A DNA stretch of 64,000 bases from Glandiceps talaboti (Eukaryota > Hemichordata > Enteropneusta > Spengelidae): positions 13,716,501-13,780,500 of the forward strand of contig NC_135553.1 of assembly GCF_964340395.1 (NCBI RefSeq). The letters are read 5' to 3'. The notes beneath the pieces are model-generated. The model had not been told where the DNA came from and did not search any database. It was given only the letters and a program-made list of their open reading frames with translations. The position numbers were made by a program, and so were the translations under genes. Of this stretch, positions 25,123-39,500 are shown in pieces. Position 1 is the stretch's first letter. Each line of letters opens with the position of its first letter.

Positions 25123-26075
25123 TTAGTCCCCGTCAGATGAAGTCCGGACGGGGACTTATGGGTTGGGTTCCGTCCGTCTATCCATCCGTCCATCCGTCCG
25201 TCCGCCCGCAGCTGTTTCTTGGAGATGCTTGGACCAATTTTTATCAAACTAGGTACAGGGGCAACATACAAATGTACTATGGCATACATATGCACGTCAA
25301 TTTGTTTTATGATACAATCCAATATGGCCACCTAGCAGCCATTTTGTTTGCGAATTGTCCCTGTCCAAAGCCATAACAGACATGCGTGAACAGATCTCAT
25401 TCAAAGTTGCTATTAGGACAGTGTTTTATGACATACATGTGCATATTCATTGATGTCATGATACAATCCATTATAATATACCTAGTGATAATGCTGTGCC
25501 ATGATACGCTATAGCCCTCATGGCCAGGCAATATGTGTTCAATATGGCTGCCTGGCAGCCATTTTGTTAGCAAATTTCCATGTCCAAATCCATAACTCAG
25601 ACATGCTTGAATAGATCTCATTCAAAGTTGGTATTAGGACAGTGTTCTATGACTTACATGTGCATATTCATTTTTGTTGTGATACGATCCAATATGGCCG
25701 CCTAGCAGCCATTTTGTTTGCGAATTTTCAATGTCCAAAGCCATAACTCAGACATGCTTGAACAGATCTCGTTCAAAGTCGGTATTAGGAAAGTGTTCTA
25801 TGACATAGTGATACATTTGCATATTCATTGTTGTCATGATACAATCCAATATGGCTGTCTGCCAGCTATTTTGTTTTCGAATTTTCCATGTCCAAAGCCA
25901 TAACTCAGACTTGCTTGAATATATCTCATTCAAAGTTGGTATTAGCACAGTGTTCTATGACATACATGTGCATATCCATTTTCGTCGTGATACAATCCGA
26001 TATGGCTGCCTAGCATTTTTGTTGGCGCAGTTTTCATGTCCAAAGCCATAACCCAGACATGCTTGAACAGAGTAG
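25123..26075 (+). mobile_element. GTCCCCGTC tandem-repeat element, left block
   Basis: The block begins TTAGTCCCCGTC, and its first 30 bases form a hairpin (GTCCCCGTC paired with GACGGGGAC). A (CCGT/CCAT)n run at about 25,165-25,205 follows, then about five degenerate monomers of roughly 160 bp, each with AATATGGCNGCCTAGCAGCC and a CATAACTCAGACATGCTTGA core. A homologous block in reverse orientation ends at 30,338 with GGGGACTAA. The monomers give overlapping short open frames that are not genes. A non-autonomous Helentron-like or TIR element are both possible. Confidence 0.7.
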
Positions 26076-26754
26076 TGATATCAAAAACAACCATATGAGG
26101 CCAAACAACATTAACCAGGTTTGAAAATGACAACATAAACTGCCAGTTCCTTAAAACCCAATCATAGCTGGGTCTATGTCATTTTCAATGACTTGTTTGT
26201 ATTTTTGCCTTGAGTTGTTAGTGTGTAGGGAATAACGGTTTATTTGTAGAACAGTGACTCAGAGGTACTTCACCATGTAACTTTGTACCGATCAATCAGT
26301 GTGTGTGTGTGTGTGTGTGCGCGCGCTCTGTCAATGTATATCAGTTTTGAAGTGATCACTGGTAGAAGAGCTACTGAGACTATATATCTGCTGCTCTTAT
26401 TTTATGACTTCTTTTAACTATTACTACAGATGATACCTTTGTATAGAGAATTACACTGTGTGTGTGTTGTGTGTGTAAAAGTAAGACCATCTGCTCTACT
26501 TCCTTCATGTTGCTTAATTTTCTAAAGGGTACGTGTGTGTATCGATTTTCAGTATAGACTTCAGAAGAGAGACCAGCTGCCACACATACATGTAGATTTA
26601 TCCTTCTTTCAGTTGTTTAATAGCGTGCATAGAGAATAACAGGATAAGTGTAGAAGAAACCGTCTGCTGTTCTTATTTCATGTCTTCTGTTTGCTGTTGA
26701 GTTCTTACAGTTTGTAAATTTCTATAAAGAATTAGTTTGTATGTGTCACTTTGT

Positions 26755-26810
26755 TTGTATGTATGTATGTATGTATGTATGTATGTATGTATATGTATAT
26801 GTATATGTGT
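26755..26810. repeat. (TATG)n microsatellite
   Basis: A run of TATG units grading into TATATG. A nearby GT tract lies at about 26,300-26,330. Confidence 0.85.
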
Positions 26811-27553
26811 GCGTGTGTTTAGAAGGCCATCTATTCTTTTGATCTCATGTTTCTATTTTGCTTTTGAGTTTTAAGTGTTTGTATAGAATAAGTGTGCAAG
26901 TATACAAGAGAGACCATCTGCTGTACTTATTTCATAACATCTTATGTACTATTGATAAATACAGTTTATTTTCAGAATTGCAGTAATACCATCTATTATA
27001 ATTACTTCAAAAACAGCCTTGTGATCCCAATTTGGAATTTACATTTTAGTGAGTGGTTATTCAATGTCATCTCCCTGTATTCCTTTTGATAGGTCGGATA
27101 GCTCATCCTGTCATTTATTTGGATTTGGATGAAAGTTTGGCCACAGATACTTTACATAATTTATGTAATTCATTTCCTGGAGAAAATTGAAGCTGCAGTA
27201 GTATCATTAAGAGAATACTATCAATTTACAAATTACAGACTCTGAGGCTAAAGGTACACAAGGTAAGCATAATAATGGACCAGTGGGTTTTATGACATGT
27301 GCATTGTCTCTGGAACATAAATTCTTTTGTTTTACATGTACATTGTGTACATGCATGTAATGTGCCTTCAAGTGCAATGTTTTGAATATAGATCTTGTAT
27401 TAATTATATTTTACGTAAATTCCTTGCATAGTTGCACCAGTTAAGTCATCTTTATGGAAAACCTGCTGATGGTAGAAAGTTGTTGACTCATTCATTTTGT
27501 GTTATATTTTGTAGCCTTACTGTTCAAACTTTTTTACATCCTTTTGTCTATAG

Positions 27554-30500
27554 ATTTAGAAAAAATATGTCACGCAGTAGACGTGTTTCAAGACAGCCAG
27601 AGTATAAGAGGTATATAAGGGAAAAGAAGGATAAGCCCCATGTTGCAAAACAGTTCATCTGTGATTACAAAGGTGAGGAAATCTTAGTTGAAAACATAGA
27701 TTGAAGTTTCTTTTTGCACATGTGTACCTGCCTGGCAAATAATGTAGTCTTAGAACTTACTGTACAAATACTGTAGGTCAGAGTGCAGAGGGTTTTTTTC
27801 CACAAGCAAAGTTATAAAGTTTAGATAATGAAAGTAGCAAAAAGTGCAACATAACTGTTATATAATGTCATTCTCATACTTCATACTTCATACTTAGGCA
27901 CAAAAGTAACTCCTAATCATGTGTGTTGACACCTACTAACTACACATTCATGTATGTATACAACTATCCCCTTTCCTTTTTCCCATTTGTTATTGATAAG
28001 AAAAAATATATTCAATAGAAGAATATTGCTATAAAATGTACTTGTATCAAGACAAGTTTATTTGATGCAGTAAATATCCAGTACACGATGAAGATTGCAA
28101 ACTAAGAAATGATATCCTTTGACTTTTGTTAAGTGTCTTACGATGTATCCAACATAGCTTACAACTAGCTGGTGTTGAGTAAAAAAAATGCAGTCATAAA
28201 GAAAACCATGTGTACCTACTTAGTGTATAACACTTACTTTTTTTCTAGGACATGGAGTATTTGCAACAGAACCTATTTCAAGAGGAGACTTTGTCTTAGA
28301 ATATCGCGGAAAGCTTATAACAAGTTTTGAAGCAGATCATTTAGTGTCTGAATTTCATCAGAAAGAGTACTATATGTTTCATCTACGCCACAATGAGAAA
28401 AGTTTGTGGTAAGTGTTTTTTTAATGTTTTTGTCTTCACAGTCCTGTTTTGGTATAGAGATGAGATTGCAGGAAAAGCCATCTCATTGAAACTACTGCAG
28501 TTAAAAGATTGTACGAATATACCGTTCCACTTCCAACTATTCAACAAGACATTGTAAATGACATAGGTGTTTTGGGTGGATTGATAGTGATAGAGGTGTG
28601 GCAAGGGGAATTGAGTGGGGGTATGGCTGGCATTGTAGTTCTTATGTTTGTAGAGTTTTGTGTAGAGTGGTAGGCTGAATAGATAGAATATTATATAGCA
28701 TACAGATAGCATACATATTTTGTTGCGGACATTTTGTTACAATTTTGTCCATGTTCAAAGGCATTTACAAACATTCAGGAGTGGATCCTATTCAAAGTAG
28801 TATAAAGACAATGGTCAAAAACATAAATATGCATGTTTATATGCCATGGTAACAACATCAATCAAAAGCAGAGATGAATTGAACCACGCGAAAATAATGT
28901 ATATTGTGTGTGGCTTACCCTTATGTGCAATGGATTATTCCATGATGTACAATCAGCTGTTTTGGTCACGTGAGCAAGCTTCTTGCTAAGCAGCAGCCAT
29001 ATGGTTGCCTACTTGACCGAACAAGCCATCCCTACCTTCACCCAACCTTTCAAACTGTTAAAGTTCTCCTTTGTGTTGATCCCTCACTGTTACCTTAGTT
29101 TTCTGCCCACAAATGCATATTGATTGACTTAAAAGACAATGAACTCTAAAAATGACTTGTAGAAAAGAACAATATAGCTGACCATTAATTACAACAACGA
29201 CAAGTACTCGACTATCGAAGTGTGAGCTGACCACAGTGTATTGCTATCTCATGTATATCTGCATTACGGTAATGTGTGAATTTACATGGCAAACACATTG
29301 CTTGTAGAGTTTGGACTTGCTTTCTTCAACATCGTCAAAAAAGAACATCAGCCTCATATACCTTTCCATAAAGAGTTGACGTTGTGTCCGATCATTAGTT
29401 TTCTGTTCAATTTCACTCTGAAAACACGATTAGTTGTAGTTTGACATCATACATCATATGACAATCAAGACAAGCATTTTACAAAATGGCAGTTAATGAC
29501 GTCACAAACTATCGTGAGGTGTTGGACACTTAACAGTGTAAGGTATAACAAGTCTCATGTATCACAAGATTTGTCCTGACACAATGCATACTGTATGTAA
29601 ATGCAATTTTAGAATAGAATACATGTGAAGCCACAGTACAAACATGAAAAATATAAATTTTGGCAAAAAAAAAGCTTACAAAGTACATGGCAGCTCCATA
29701 AATTATGCACTTTATTTGCTGTCAGCTAGACTGATAGTACATGTATGTATGCAGTAGTGTGTTGTCCTTGTAGTGAGTTTAAGACAAACCGGTCGAGCCA
29801 TGTCTGAGAAGCGGCTCCAGACAGTCAAACAGTTAATCAGTTAAAATGGCCACTGTCGGTCATATTGGATTGTATCACAAAATAAATTGATGTGCATATG
29901 TATGCCATAGTCAGTTTTCCTTGTAATGAGTTTCGAAAAAATCGCTCCAATCATGTCTGAGAAACTCTGGAAAGCAAAACAAACAAATGACCAAATGGCC
30001 GTATGTCAGCCATATTGGAATGTATCACAAAACAAATTGATGTGCATATGTATGCCATAGTTTGAAACAAATTGGCACAGTCATGTCTGAGAAATGGCTC
30101 CGGACATACTCCAGACAGACAAATATAATTGTGACAAAATGGCAGCCTGTTGGACATATTTGATCATATCACAAAATTAATTAACATGCATATGCACACC
30201 ATACTTTGTTGTCATTGTACCAAGTTTGAGACAAATCAGTCCAGCCATGTCTGAGAAATGGGTGCGGGTGAACAAACGCACACACAAACGGAACCCAATC
30301 CACAAGTCCCCGTTCTAGACTTGTCCGATGGGGACTAATAATGATGCCCATTGGTGATCTCAGCTCCAGCAGGCATGCAGTCACATGTCAACCTTGGAAT
30401 CTCTCAATGAGCATTGGAAGGTTTGGTGACAATCATGAAAACAAAAATATTGCAAGTTATTGTTTTGCTTAAGATTCACCCTTAAAAAGTCATACTATTT

Positions 30501-33500
30501 TTCTACTTTTCCATGGCTATACAGTATACTTTTAACAAAATCATTCAAAAGCATAAACTTTGATGTTTTTCATAATTTGCAGTGTTGATGCTTCTGAAGA
30601 TGATGGATCTCTTGGACGATTTATAAATGATGACCATCATAACCCCAACTGCAAAGCAAAAAAAGTTCTTTTCAACTGCCAGCCTCACATATGTTTCTTT
30701 GCTCTTCGAAATATCGAAAAAGGTGGAGAAATAACATACAATTATGATGGAGATAACTTATATTGGCGTGAACAGGTAAAAGACACATTTATGAAATTTT
30801 TATCCCAGGTTTCCATTCCATTTCATTTATCATAATTATTGTTTGTGTGTGCAGAAATGACAGTTCATGTTGATTCAACAAGTGACAGGCATATTATGAA
30901 TTAATACTATGTTGTATTTGTGAGGCCATAACTGTTCATTATCAGACAACAAAGTGTCAGATTATTGTAAACAATTATATAGCAGGTGTCACAAAGATAT
31001 TCATTTTGTGTTGAAAAAAATAGAATAAACAAATAATAATACTTTTGATTGTATGTAATTATGATAGCAATATTTAATGTCCCAAATTTATACATGGGTT
31101 TTAGAGACATTCAGCAAGCAGAACTTGTGCAGTGTTTGACCTCATATTGCTGTCCTATAATAAGTCTCTAGGTGTAAATATTCATATGCATAGTAGGACA
31201 TGTGTATGATGAGGGGAGACATTACATGTAAACACAGAAAGTGAAAAGTAAATGCATTAAAAAAATTGCTATGTTTTGATCAACATAAATGGTTATTGAA
31301 TGTTGATTTATGTTGCTTAGGTCATATATGTTATACTGATACTGGCAAAATAAGACGTGTCAATATTAGGCAGCATCTAGTTCTTTCTATACAGTCTTAT
31401 GTATAACACTTGGTACTTCATTGCTTTTTTCAGGCTTCCTATCATTGCAGAAAATGTAACCCATTTGAAGGTGATCAGGTTAGTTATAGAAATAGAGCGT
31501 TTTGACTCAAAATCTGTACCACTCTCTATCCTTTCAATTTTTGATGAACCTGAGCATGGAAAGCTAAAAATGATTGCTGTAAGCCTGAACATTTAATTTT
31601 TTGTGCAAAATTTCAGTTAACTGTGTCATACATTGTAAGCATGTAAATTACATGTGTACATAACTATGCATACATGTAGATGAATTGTTACACCAACTCA
31701 AATAAAAGAATTATTTCTTGTCAGTGGATCTTCCCCAATGATAAAATGCACATTTTTGTAAATATTATTATTATCATTATTATTAGTAGTGGTATCATTA
31801 TAATTTGATATTTTCAAATGAAGCTGGTCATTGCTACTTTGTGCGAACAATGACTGAGTGTACATTTCTCTAAGAATGATTTTTTATCTCCCAAGCTTTG
31901 ATTGGAATTATTTGGATTGTGACTGTCATTATCTTTTCCTGTGTTCACTTCTAACCAAAACCATATATTCCTACTGGCACACTGATCATATGAATCTATT
32001 GAGGAGTACTTGATATAATCATTGTACTGATGTTATCTCAACAGATTGACAATCAAGACTCGGCACCATCAGCCATGTCATCACAACGCCAACAGGATTT
32101 GAACACAGCTCAAGCAGTCAAGTCATTTAAACAGAACACAGACTCAGTTCTAACAGCAATGTCATCTCAACTGAGAAAGAATTCAGACTCTGTTCAAACA
32201 CCTGAATCATCTCAACAGAATAGCAATCCAGACTCATCTACAACAGCCATGCCATACCAACAGAATTTGAACACAGCTCATCAACAGGCAGCCATGTCAT
32301 CTCAACAGGACTCAAACACAGCCCAAGCAGCCATCCCATCTCAACAGAATTTTAACACAGTTCCAACAACCATGTCATCTCAACAGAATTTGAACACAGC
32401 TCCAACAACCGTGTCATCTCAACAGAATTTGGACACTGTTCCAACAACCATGTCATCTCAACAGAATTTGGACACTGTTCCAACAACCATGTCATCTCAA
32501 CAGAATTTGAACACTGTTCCAACAGCTATATCATCTCAACAGAATTTGGACACTGTTCCAACAGCTATATCATCTCAACAGAATTTGGACACTGTTCCAA
32601 CAGCCATGTCATCTCAACAGAATTTGAACACTGTTACAACAGCCATATCATCTCAACAGAATTTGAACACTGTAGACTCAACAGTCACATCATCTCAACA
32701 GAGTCAAAATACAGACTTTGCTCAAGCAGCCATGCCATCTCAACAGAATTTGAATACAGACTCGGCTCACACAGCCATAACATCTCAACAGAGTTTGAAC
32801 ACAGTTCCAACAACCTTGTCATCTCAACAGAACTTGAACACAGTTCCAACAACCATGTCATACCAACAGATTATGAACACTGCTGAGACAGTCATGCCAT
32901 CTCAACAGAAAAAGACACCGGACTCAATTTTTACAGCAGCTGTATCATCTCAACAGAACAAAAATCCAGACTTATCAACAATAGCCATGTCATACAAACA
33001 AAATTTGAACATAACTCAGACGGTCATGTCATCTCAACAGGAATCAAACATAGCTCAATCAGCCACGTCATGTCAGCAGAATTTGAACACTGTTCCAGCA
33101 ACCATCCCATCTAAACAGAATTTAAATACATACTCAGCTCAAACGTCCATATCATCTCAAGAGAGGTTGAACTCAGACTCTGCTCTAACGCCCATATCAT
33201 CTCAACAGAATTGGAACATACCTGCAACAACCAATATATTGTCATCTCAACAGAATTTGATTTTGAACAGAGGCATAGCGCAAACAGCCATACCATCTCA
33301 ACAGAATTCTACATTGAACACAGATAGAACTGCAACAGTGATGTCATCTCAACAGAATTTGAACACAGCTCCAACAACCATGTCATCTCAACAGAATTTG
33401 GACACTGTTCCAACAACCATGTCATCTCAACAGAATTTGAACACTGTTCCAACAGCTATATCATCTCAACAGAATTTGAACACTGTTCCAACAGCCATAT

Positions 33501-36500
33501 CATCTCAACAGAATTTGGACACTGTTCCAACAGCTATATCATCTCAACAGAATTTGGACACTGTTCCAACAGCCATGTCATCTCAAAAGAATTTGAACAC
33601 TGTTCCAACAGCCATATCATCTCAACAGAATTTGAACACTGTAGACTCAACAGTCACATCATCTCAACAGAGTCAAAATACAGACTTTGCTCAAGCAGCC
33701 ATGCCATCTCAACAGAATTTGAATACAGACTCAGCTCACACAGCCATAACATCTCAACAGAGTTTGAACACAGTTCCAACAACCTTGTCATCTCAACAGA
33801 ACTTGAACACAGTTCCAACAACCATGTCATACCAACAGATTATGAACACTGCTGAGACAGTCATGCCATCTCAACAGAAAAAGACACCGGACTCAATTTT
33901 TACAGCAGCTGTATCATCTCAACAGAACAAAAATCCAGACTTATCAACAATAGCCATGTCATACAAACAAAATTTGAACATAACTCAGACAGTCATGTCA
34001 TCTCAACAGGAATCAAACATAGCTCAATCAGCCACGTCATGTCAGCAGAATTTGAACACTGTTCCAGCAACCATCCCATCTAAACAGAATTTAAATACAG
34101 ACTCAGCTCAAACGTCCATATCATCTCAAGAGAGGTTGAACTCAGACTCTGCTCTAACGCCCATATCATCTCAACAGAATTGGAACATACCTGCAACAAC
34201 CAATATATTGTCATCTCAACAGAATTTGATTTTGAACAGAGGCATAGCGCAAACAGCCATACCATCTCAACAGAATTCTACATTGAACACAGACAGAACT
34301 GCAACAGTGATGTCTTATCAACAGAAATTGAACACAGATCAGACTTTGTCCTCAAAACAGAATTCAATCTTGAACAGAGACTCAGCTCCTCCAACAGCCA
34401 TGTTTTCTGAACAGAATTTGAACACAGCTGCAACAGCCATGTCATATCAACAGAAGTTGAAGAGAGTTCTAACAGCCATTTCCTCTCAACAGACTGAGAA
34501 TCCAAACTCAACTATTACAGCAATGTCGTCTCCACAGAACAAGAATCCAGACTCGAATGCCATCTCATCTAAAAAAAACAAGAATCCAGACTCGACTCAA
34601 ACAGCCATATCATCTCAACAGAATTTGAACACAGTCTCAGCAGTAACAGCCAAGTCATCTCAACAGAGTGAGAATCCAGACTCTGCTTTATGTCAACATA
34701 AGAATCTCAGCTTGACCCAGTCAGGAATTCCGCTGGGGTGGAATAGGACTCCTTTCTCAACATTGCCAGCCAAACGCTCTCTGACATTCAGTAGATCTCA
34801 GAATGTTGCCATTGTTTCCCCCAGTAAGAAGCGTCATCGTAGTGAGGTATGTATGCTAGAACTAATTTGCTATATTGTGTTCATCATATTGATTTGTTCA
34901 AAACAGATATTTGGTCATGCTAACTCTGCAAAGTATATTTCTCAATACCCATTCTGACAGAATGAATACACACCTTACTTTTTCTTGAAGTAATAAGACT
35001 GTAAGCACTGATTAATTAATATGTTAACCTTATCAGTTGTCAAAATACTAGATTATAGTAATTGTTGATACAAAAAATGAGCAATTAAGTCACAATTTTG
35101 TTACATGCAACCAACTTTTTTTTTTAAAGCCAAAGGTATTCGATGTGGATACTGCATTGGATTCCAGTGATGAGGATGTTGTCATGGATTCTAGTAATGA
35201 GGATGTTGTCATGGATTCTTGTAATGAGGATTCTGAAAATCAAAGCGATCAGGTAAGTTGGGATCTACATTATAGCTACAGTGCAAATCAGGACAGTGTA
35301 GATTTTCAGTGTTCAACACAGACAGATTTCTTGACATAAAGGTGTAACAACATTATTGGTGTGTGAAATGGGGTGATAGCAGGCAAGTCAATTTCATATG
35401 GGTACATGTTGGCACAGTATTTTGATGTAATAAGTAGTCAGACATTACATGTTATTGTTTCTTTGATTGAAAAGGTAATCAAAAAATGATATTCATTCCA
35501 GAAGATGAAAACAATTCTGTTTTTTAAAAATCAGAGGGGTTGTAGATATACTTGAAAGTTTTGCCATGAAATAATCATTATGATTGGATATCAAATTGAT
35601 TCAATTAGATACCAGTATTTTATCACCGCACCTTAATACCTTTTCTAATGTATCTGTCAGTCAAGAAAACTGTCCGATTTGAACACTGAAATTCCATGCT
35701 GTTTTGACTTGCACTCGCTGTATTAGACTAAAGTCCAATTGAACAAGGCCATGGATAACTGTGATGTTACATGTACCCAAGATGACCTAAACTGATAGCC
35801 ATTTTGTTTCCATTGCACGTGATCAGTGATTGAAAAATCAGAAAAGATGTAAATTCTTGACAAAGCATCATAATTGTTTCAGGTTTCCCAAATCATACAT
35901 CTGTTGTATGTGATACAATTTTTATCGTATGAGTAGTTTATTAAAAGCTTTTTAATGCACCAGAGAGGACATCAAGTGAACAGTAGTGACAGATTCGCCA
36001 TATGATAAGTGTAGTGGAGGTATTTCTGTCAATTTATGTATGCCCTGACATTCACCAACTTGCAAAAACATAAAACAATCCATTACTGTAAGCTCCCATG
36101 TTTCTTATTTTGCATAGGGACCATACTCTTTCAATTCTTTGAAGAATACAGAAGACAGTGAAGCTGCAGAGTCCAGTTGTTCTGAGTATGTTCCCAGTGC
36201 TGACCCTGAAAGTGACAGTGATGATGATTCTGACTGTGATCACCTTAGTGTAGAATTGAATACAAGTGAGTGTCAAAATAGTGATACCAGAAGTCAACCA
36301 ATGGACAAACCAAGACCTAAGCCTGGTACTGATCATGACTTTAATCACAGTAGTGAAGAATTGAATGTGACTGAGGGCCAAAATAATGATGGCAGTTGCC
36401 AACCAGTGGACAAAAAAGAAGCTGAGCCTGGATTCATCTCAAGTCAAAGTGAAGTAGGTCAGTCTGAGACAGGAATCTCAGTAAAGTGTGTTTCACGTAA

Positions 36501-39500
36501 TGCACAAGGCAAAAGAATACAGAACAAAGTCAATTACTGCTACTACTGTGATAAAAAACAAACTCATATAGCTCGACATTTAAAGTTAATGCACAAAGAG
36601 GAGAAGGAAGTAGCTGCAGCTCTGGCTTATCCGAAATATTCAAAAGAACGGAAGAGATCGTTTAGTCTAATTGTGAATAAAGGGAACAAAGCACACAATA
36701 TGGAAGTATTAACGAAGAACTCTGGAACTATTGTAACAAGAAGGCAACCATCAAAACAACGCACAGCTAAGAGTTACCTGTTCTGTGTACACTGTGGAGG
36801 AATGTTTTTCAAGGACACACTGTGGCGTCACGTACAAACATGTTCGTTCAGGAAAAGCAGTAGTGATGCAATAAAAGGTCGTCAAATACAAGCGAGTGCA
36901 TGGCAACTAATGCCCATGCCAAAGAATGTTTCACATGAGTTTTGGAAAGTTCTGTCAGATATGAAGAAAGACGAAGTCACTTCTGCGATCATGGCTGACC
37001 CACTAATCATAAAGTTTGGAGAGAAGCTATTCAAGAAGCATGGACGGCGGCAGTTGGAAAGTGGTAAAGTTATATATGACACTGCAAAGAATGACTACAT
37101 CAAACAGCGATTGCGAGAATGTGGCCGATTGGTTGTAGCAGGAAGAAGTTTAGGTCTAAAGATGATGGAAGATTTCATTTCTCCAGAGAACTTTCCGACA
37201 GTAATAAAGACAGTGAGAGCTCTTGGTAGATTTAATGGAGTGAGCTATGAAGTCCCCTCATTGGCATTGAAGACTGGCTACAACCTTCTTTCCCTCTCTG
37301 AGATTGAAATGTACTGTGCAATAATGGAAAACTGTGATGAGAGAATTAAAAAGGTATGTAGAAGTTAATGTTTTGTTCAGGGCTTATCAATAATATTCAA
37401 AGCCAACTGCAAATAATGTAATTGTAACAGTTACTGTAAAATACTCTAACACAGTGAATGTAGTAACAAATTATCCTGTTGTCTCAAAACCAATTATATA
37501 GGTTCACTCACTTGGCACCTAGATAGATCTTGTTTAATACATCTTTGACAACAAGAGGGTAGCGTAACACTCTCTCTACAGTTGTCAGTGGTTTTCTGTT
37601 CAACATCAATCAACAGAGAAAGGTACATTAGGTACCCACTGTGGTTGTCACTTCTCCCACACACGGCTACATCAAACCCTGAGTGGGGTACTGTACGTAC
37701 TCCCATTATTTTTGTATGGCGGGTCCGATGCCCGAGTTGAAAACATCTACCAATGCAAACTCAAAAAAGTAGACACATTTTTAGGGATTTCTAGTCAAAA
37801 TCAAACCTATATTTTAAGGTTTCTCTATGTTGAGGGGGTTTTCAGGTGAAATGTCAACCAATTTTAGGAAAGTGGCCCATCTGGGTGGCACATATCCGTA
37901 CAACTTCCCAAGGGCTAACACCAACAATTGTTTGTTTGACAAGTTCATTATGAATATTTACTCATATTTTACAGGCTGAGCGTTTCCAGCAAATCTATAG
38001 ATCAGAATGGAATGCTGAAATTTCTGCTGCTGCTCTTACTACACTCAAAGAAGCAAGATGGAATAAAACTGCAGTGCTGCCATCTTCTGAAGATGTACAG
38101 AAAATCACAGACTACTTATCTAAAGAGATGACACACTATAAAGACAACCTTTCTGGGGCACATATAGATGGATTCACAAAGGAAATGTGGGGAAAGTTGT
38201 GTCAGGTGACATTGACTTCTGTTATCATATTTAACAGGAGACGGAGCGGAGAAGTGTCAAGACTTCTTCTTGAAACATTCATAAATAGAGATGATTCACC
38301 ACCAAATGCAGATGTCCTAGCTTCTCTAAGTACCACAGAGCAAGAACTATTGAAATACTTCACAAGAATCGTAACTAGAGGCAAAAAGGGCGGCAAGGTT
38401 CCAATTCTGCTATCACCCAACACATATGAGGTTATGGAATTGCTGGTGAAGACCCGACAAAGTGCTGGCTTAGAAGGGAATCCGTATTTTTTCGCTAATC
38501 CCAATGGAGCAAGAAGATTATACTACAGGGGCACCGATACTCTCAGAGCATGTGCAGTGCAGGCCAATGTGTCAAATCCTGAAAGCTTACAGTCCACACG
38601 TATGCGAAAGCATGTGGCTACAATGTGTCAGATCCTGAACTTGAAAAATAATGATTTAGCAAACCTTGCCCAATATATGGGGCATGACATCAGGGTACAC
38701 AGTAATTTTTATAGACAACAAGAAAGTGCCGTACAAGCTGCACAGATAAGTAAGGTGTTGCTGGCTATGGAAAGTGGAACTATTGCCAAATATAGAGGGA
38801 GAAGTCTGGAAGAAATAGATATAATTCCAGAAGGTTAGTACCCTACATTTGAGCTTTACCTACAGTCACAGTAGTAATCTGAAAATCATTCATCAAATAG
38901 ATTTTGCTGCCAACGGACACTTGAATGGACAAAAGCATAGCAATACAAAAATAAAACATCCCCTTCACTGATCTACCACAGGCAACTGACAACGTACGAA
39001 GTATTTCAACTGTGTGTCCGCTAGACGTTCTGTCTCACGAGCTTCTACAACACATGTATTACAGAGTACGCATTCATCCTTATAACATGTATGTAGGCGT
39101 CTACATGATACGCCATGTTCCAACGTATTCAGACGAAATGTATAGAGGTACCATCAAATTACCAGTACTTTAATTACCCTTTAAATATACTATTACAATC
39201 ACTGAATTTTTTTTACAGTTGAAATACTTTGTACGTTGTCAGTTGCCTGTGGTAGATGGGGGAGGGGGAAACAGAATAAAAACGTACGATGGGCATGGTT
39301 TGGAATGACGCACGCGAGGACGGGAAACAAAACCTTTTTTTGGCCTAAGTTTAAATTTTGAAAATAAGAGTATGCACCAAATTTTATGTAAAGAAGAAAT
39401 AAAATAGTATAATAAGTATTTCTCTTCATTTTCTTACATTGTACTAACCATCATACCTATCTGGGTGTCAATTGGTCTATTTAAGGCTTTATGATTTTGT

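Noticed and set aside
25137-26136. Several 60-79 codon frames on both strands
   Set aside because: They fall in the 160-bp monomers of the GTCCCCGTC element and are not conserved as proteins.
32030-34700. CRISPR-like or satellite reading of the regularly spaced CTCAACAG repeats
   Set aside because: Units vary in length by multiples of three, stay open over 934 codons and lie in a spliced eukaryotic gene, so they are protein repeats.
36052-36402. Minus-strand frames at 36,052-36,402, 38,202-38,504, 33,111-33,296 and 34,080-34,265
   Set aside because: Shadows of the SET-recombinase exons on the opposite strand.
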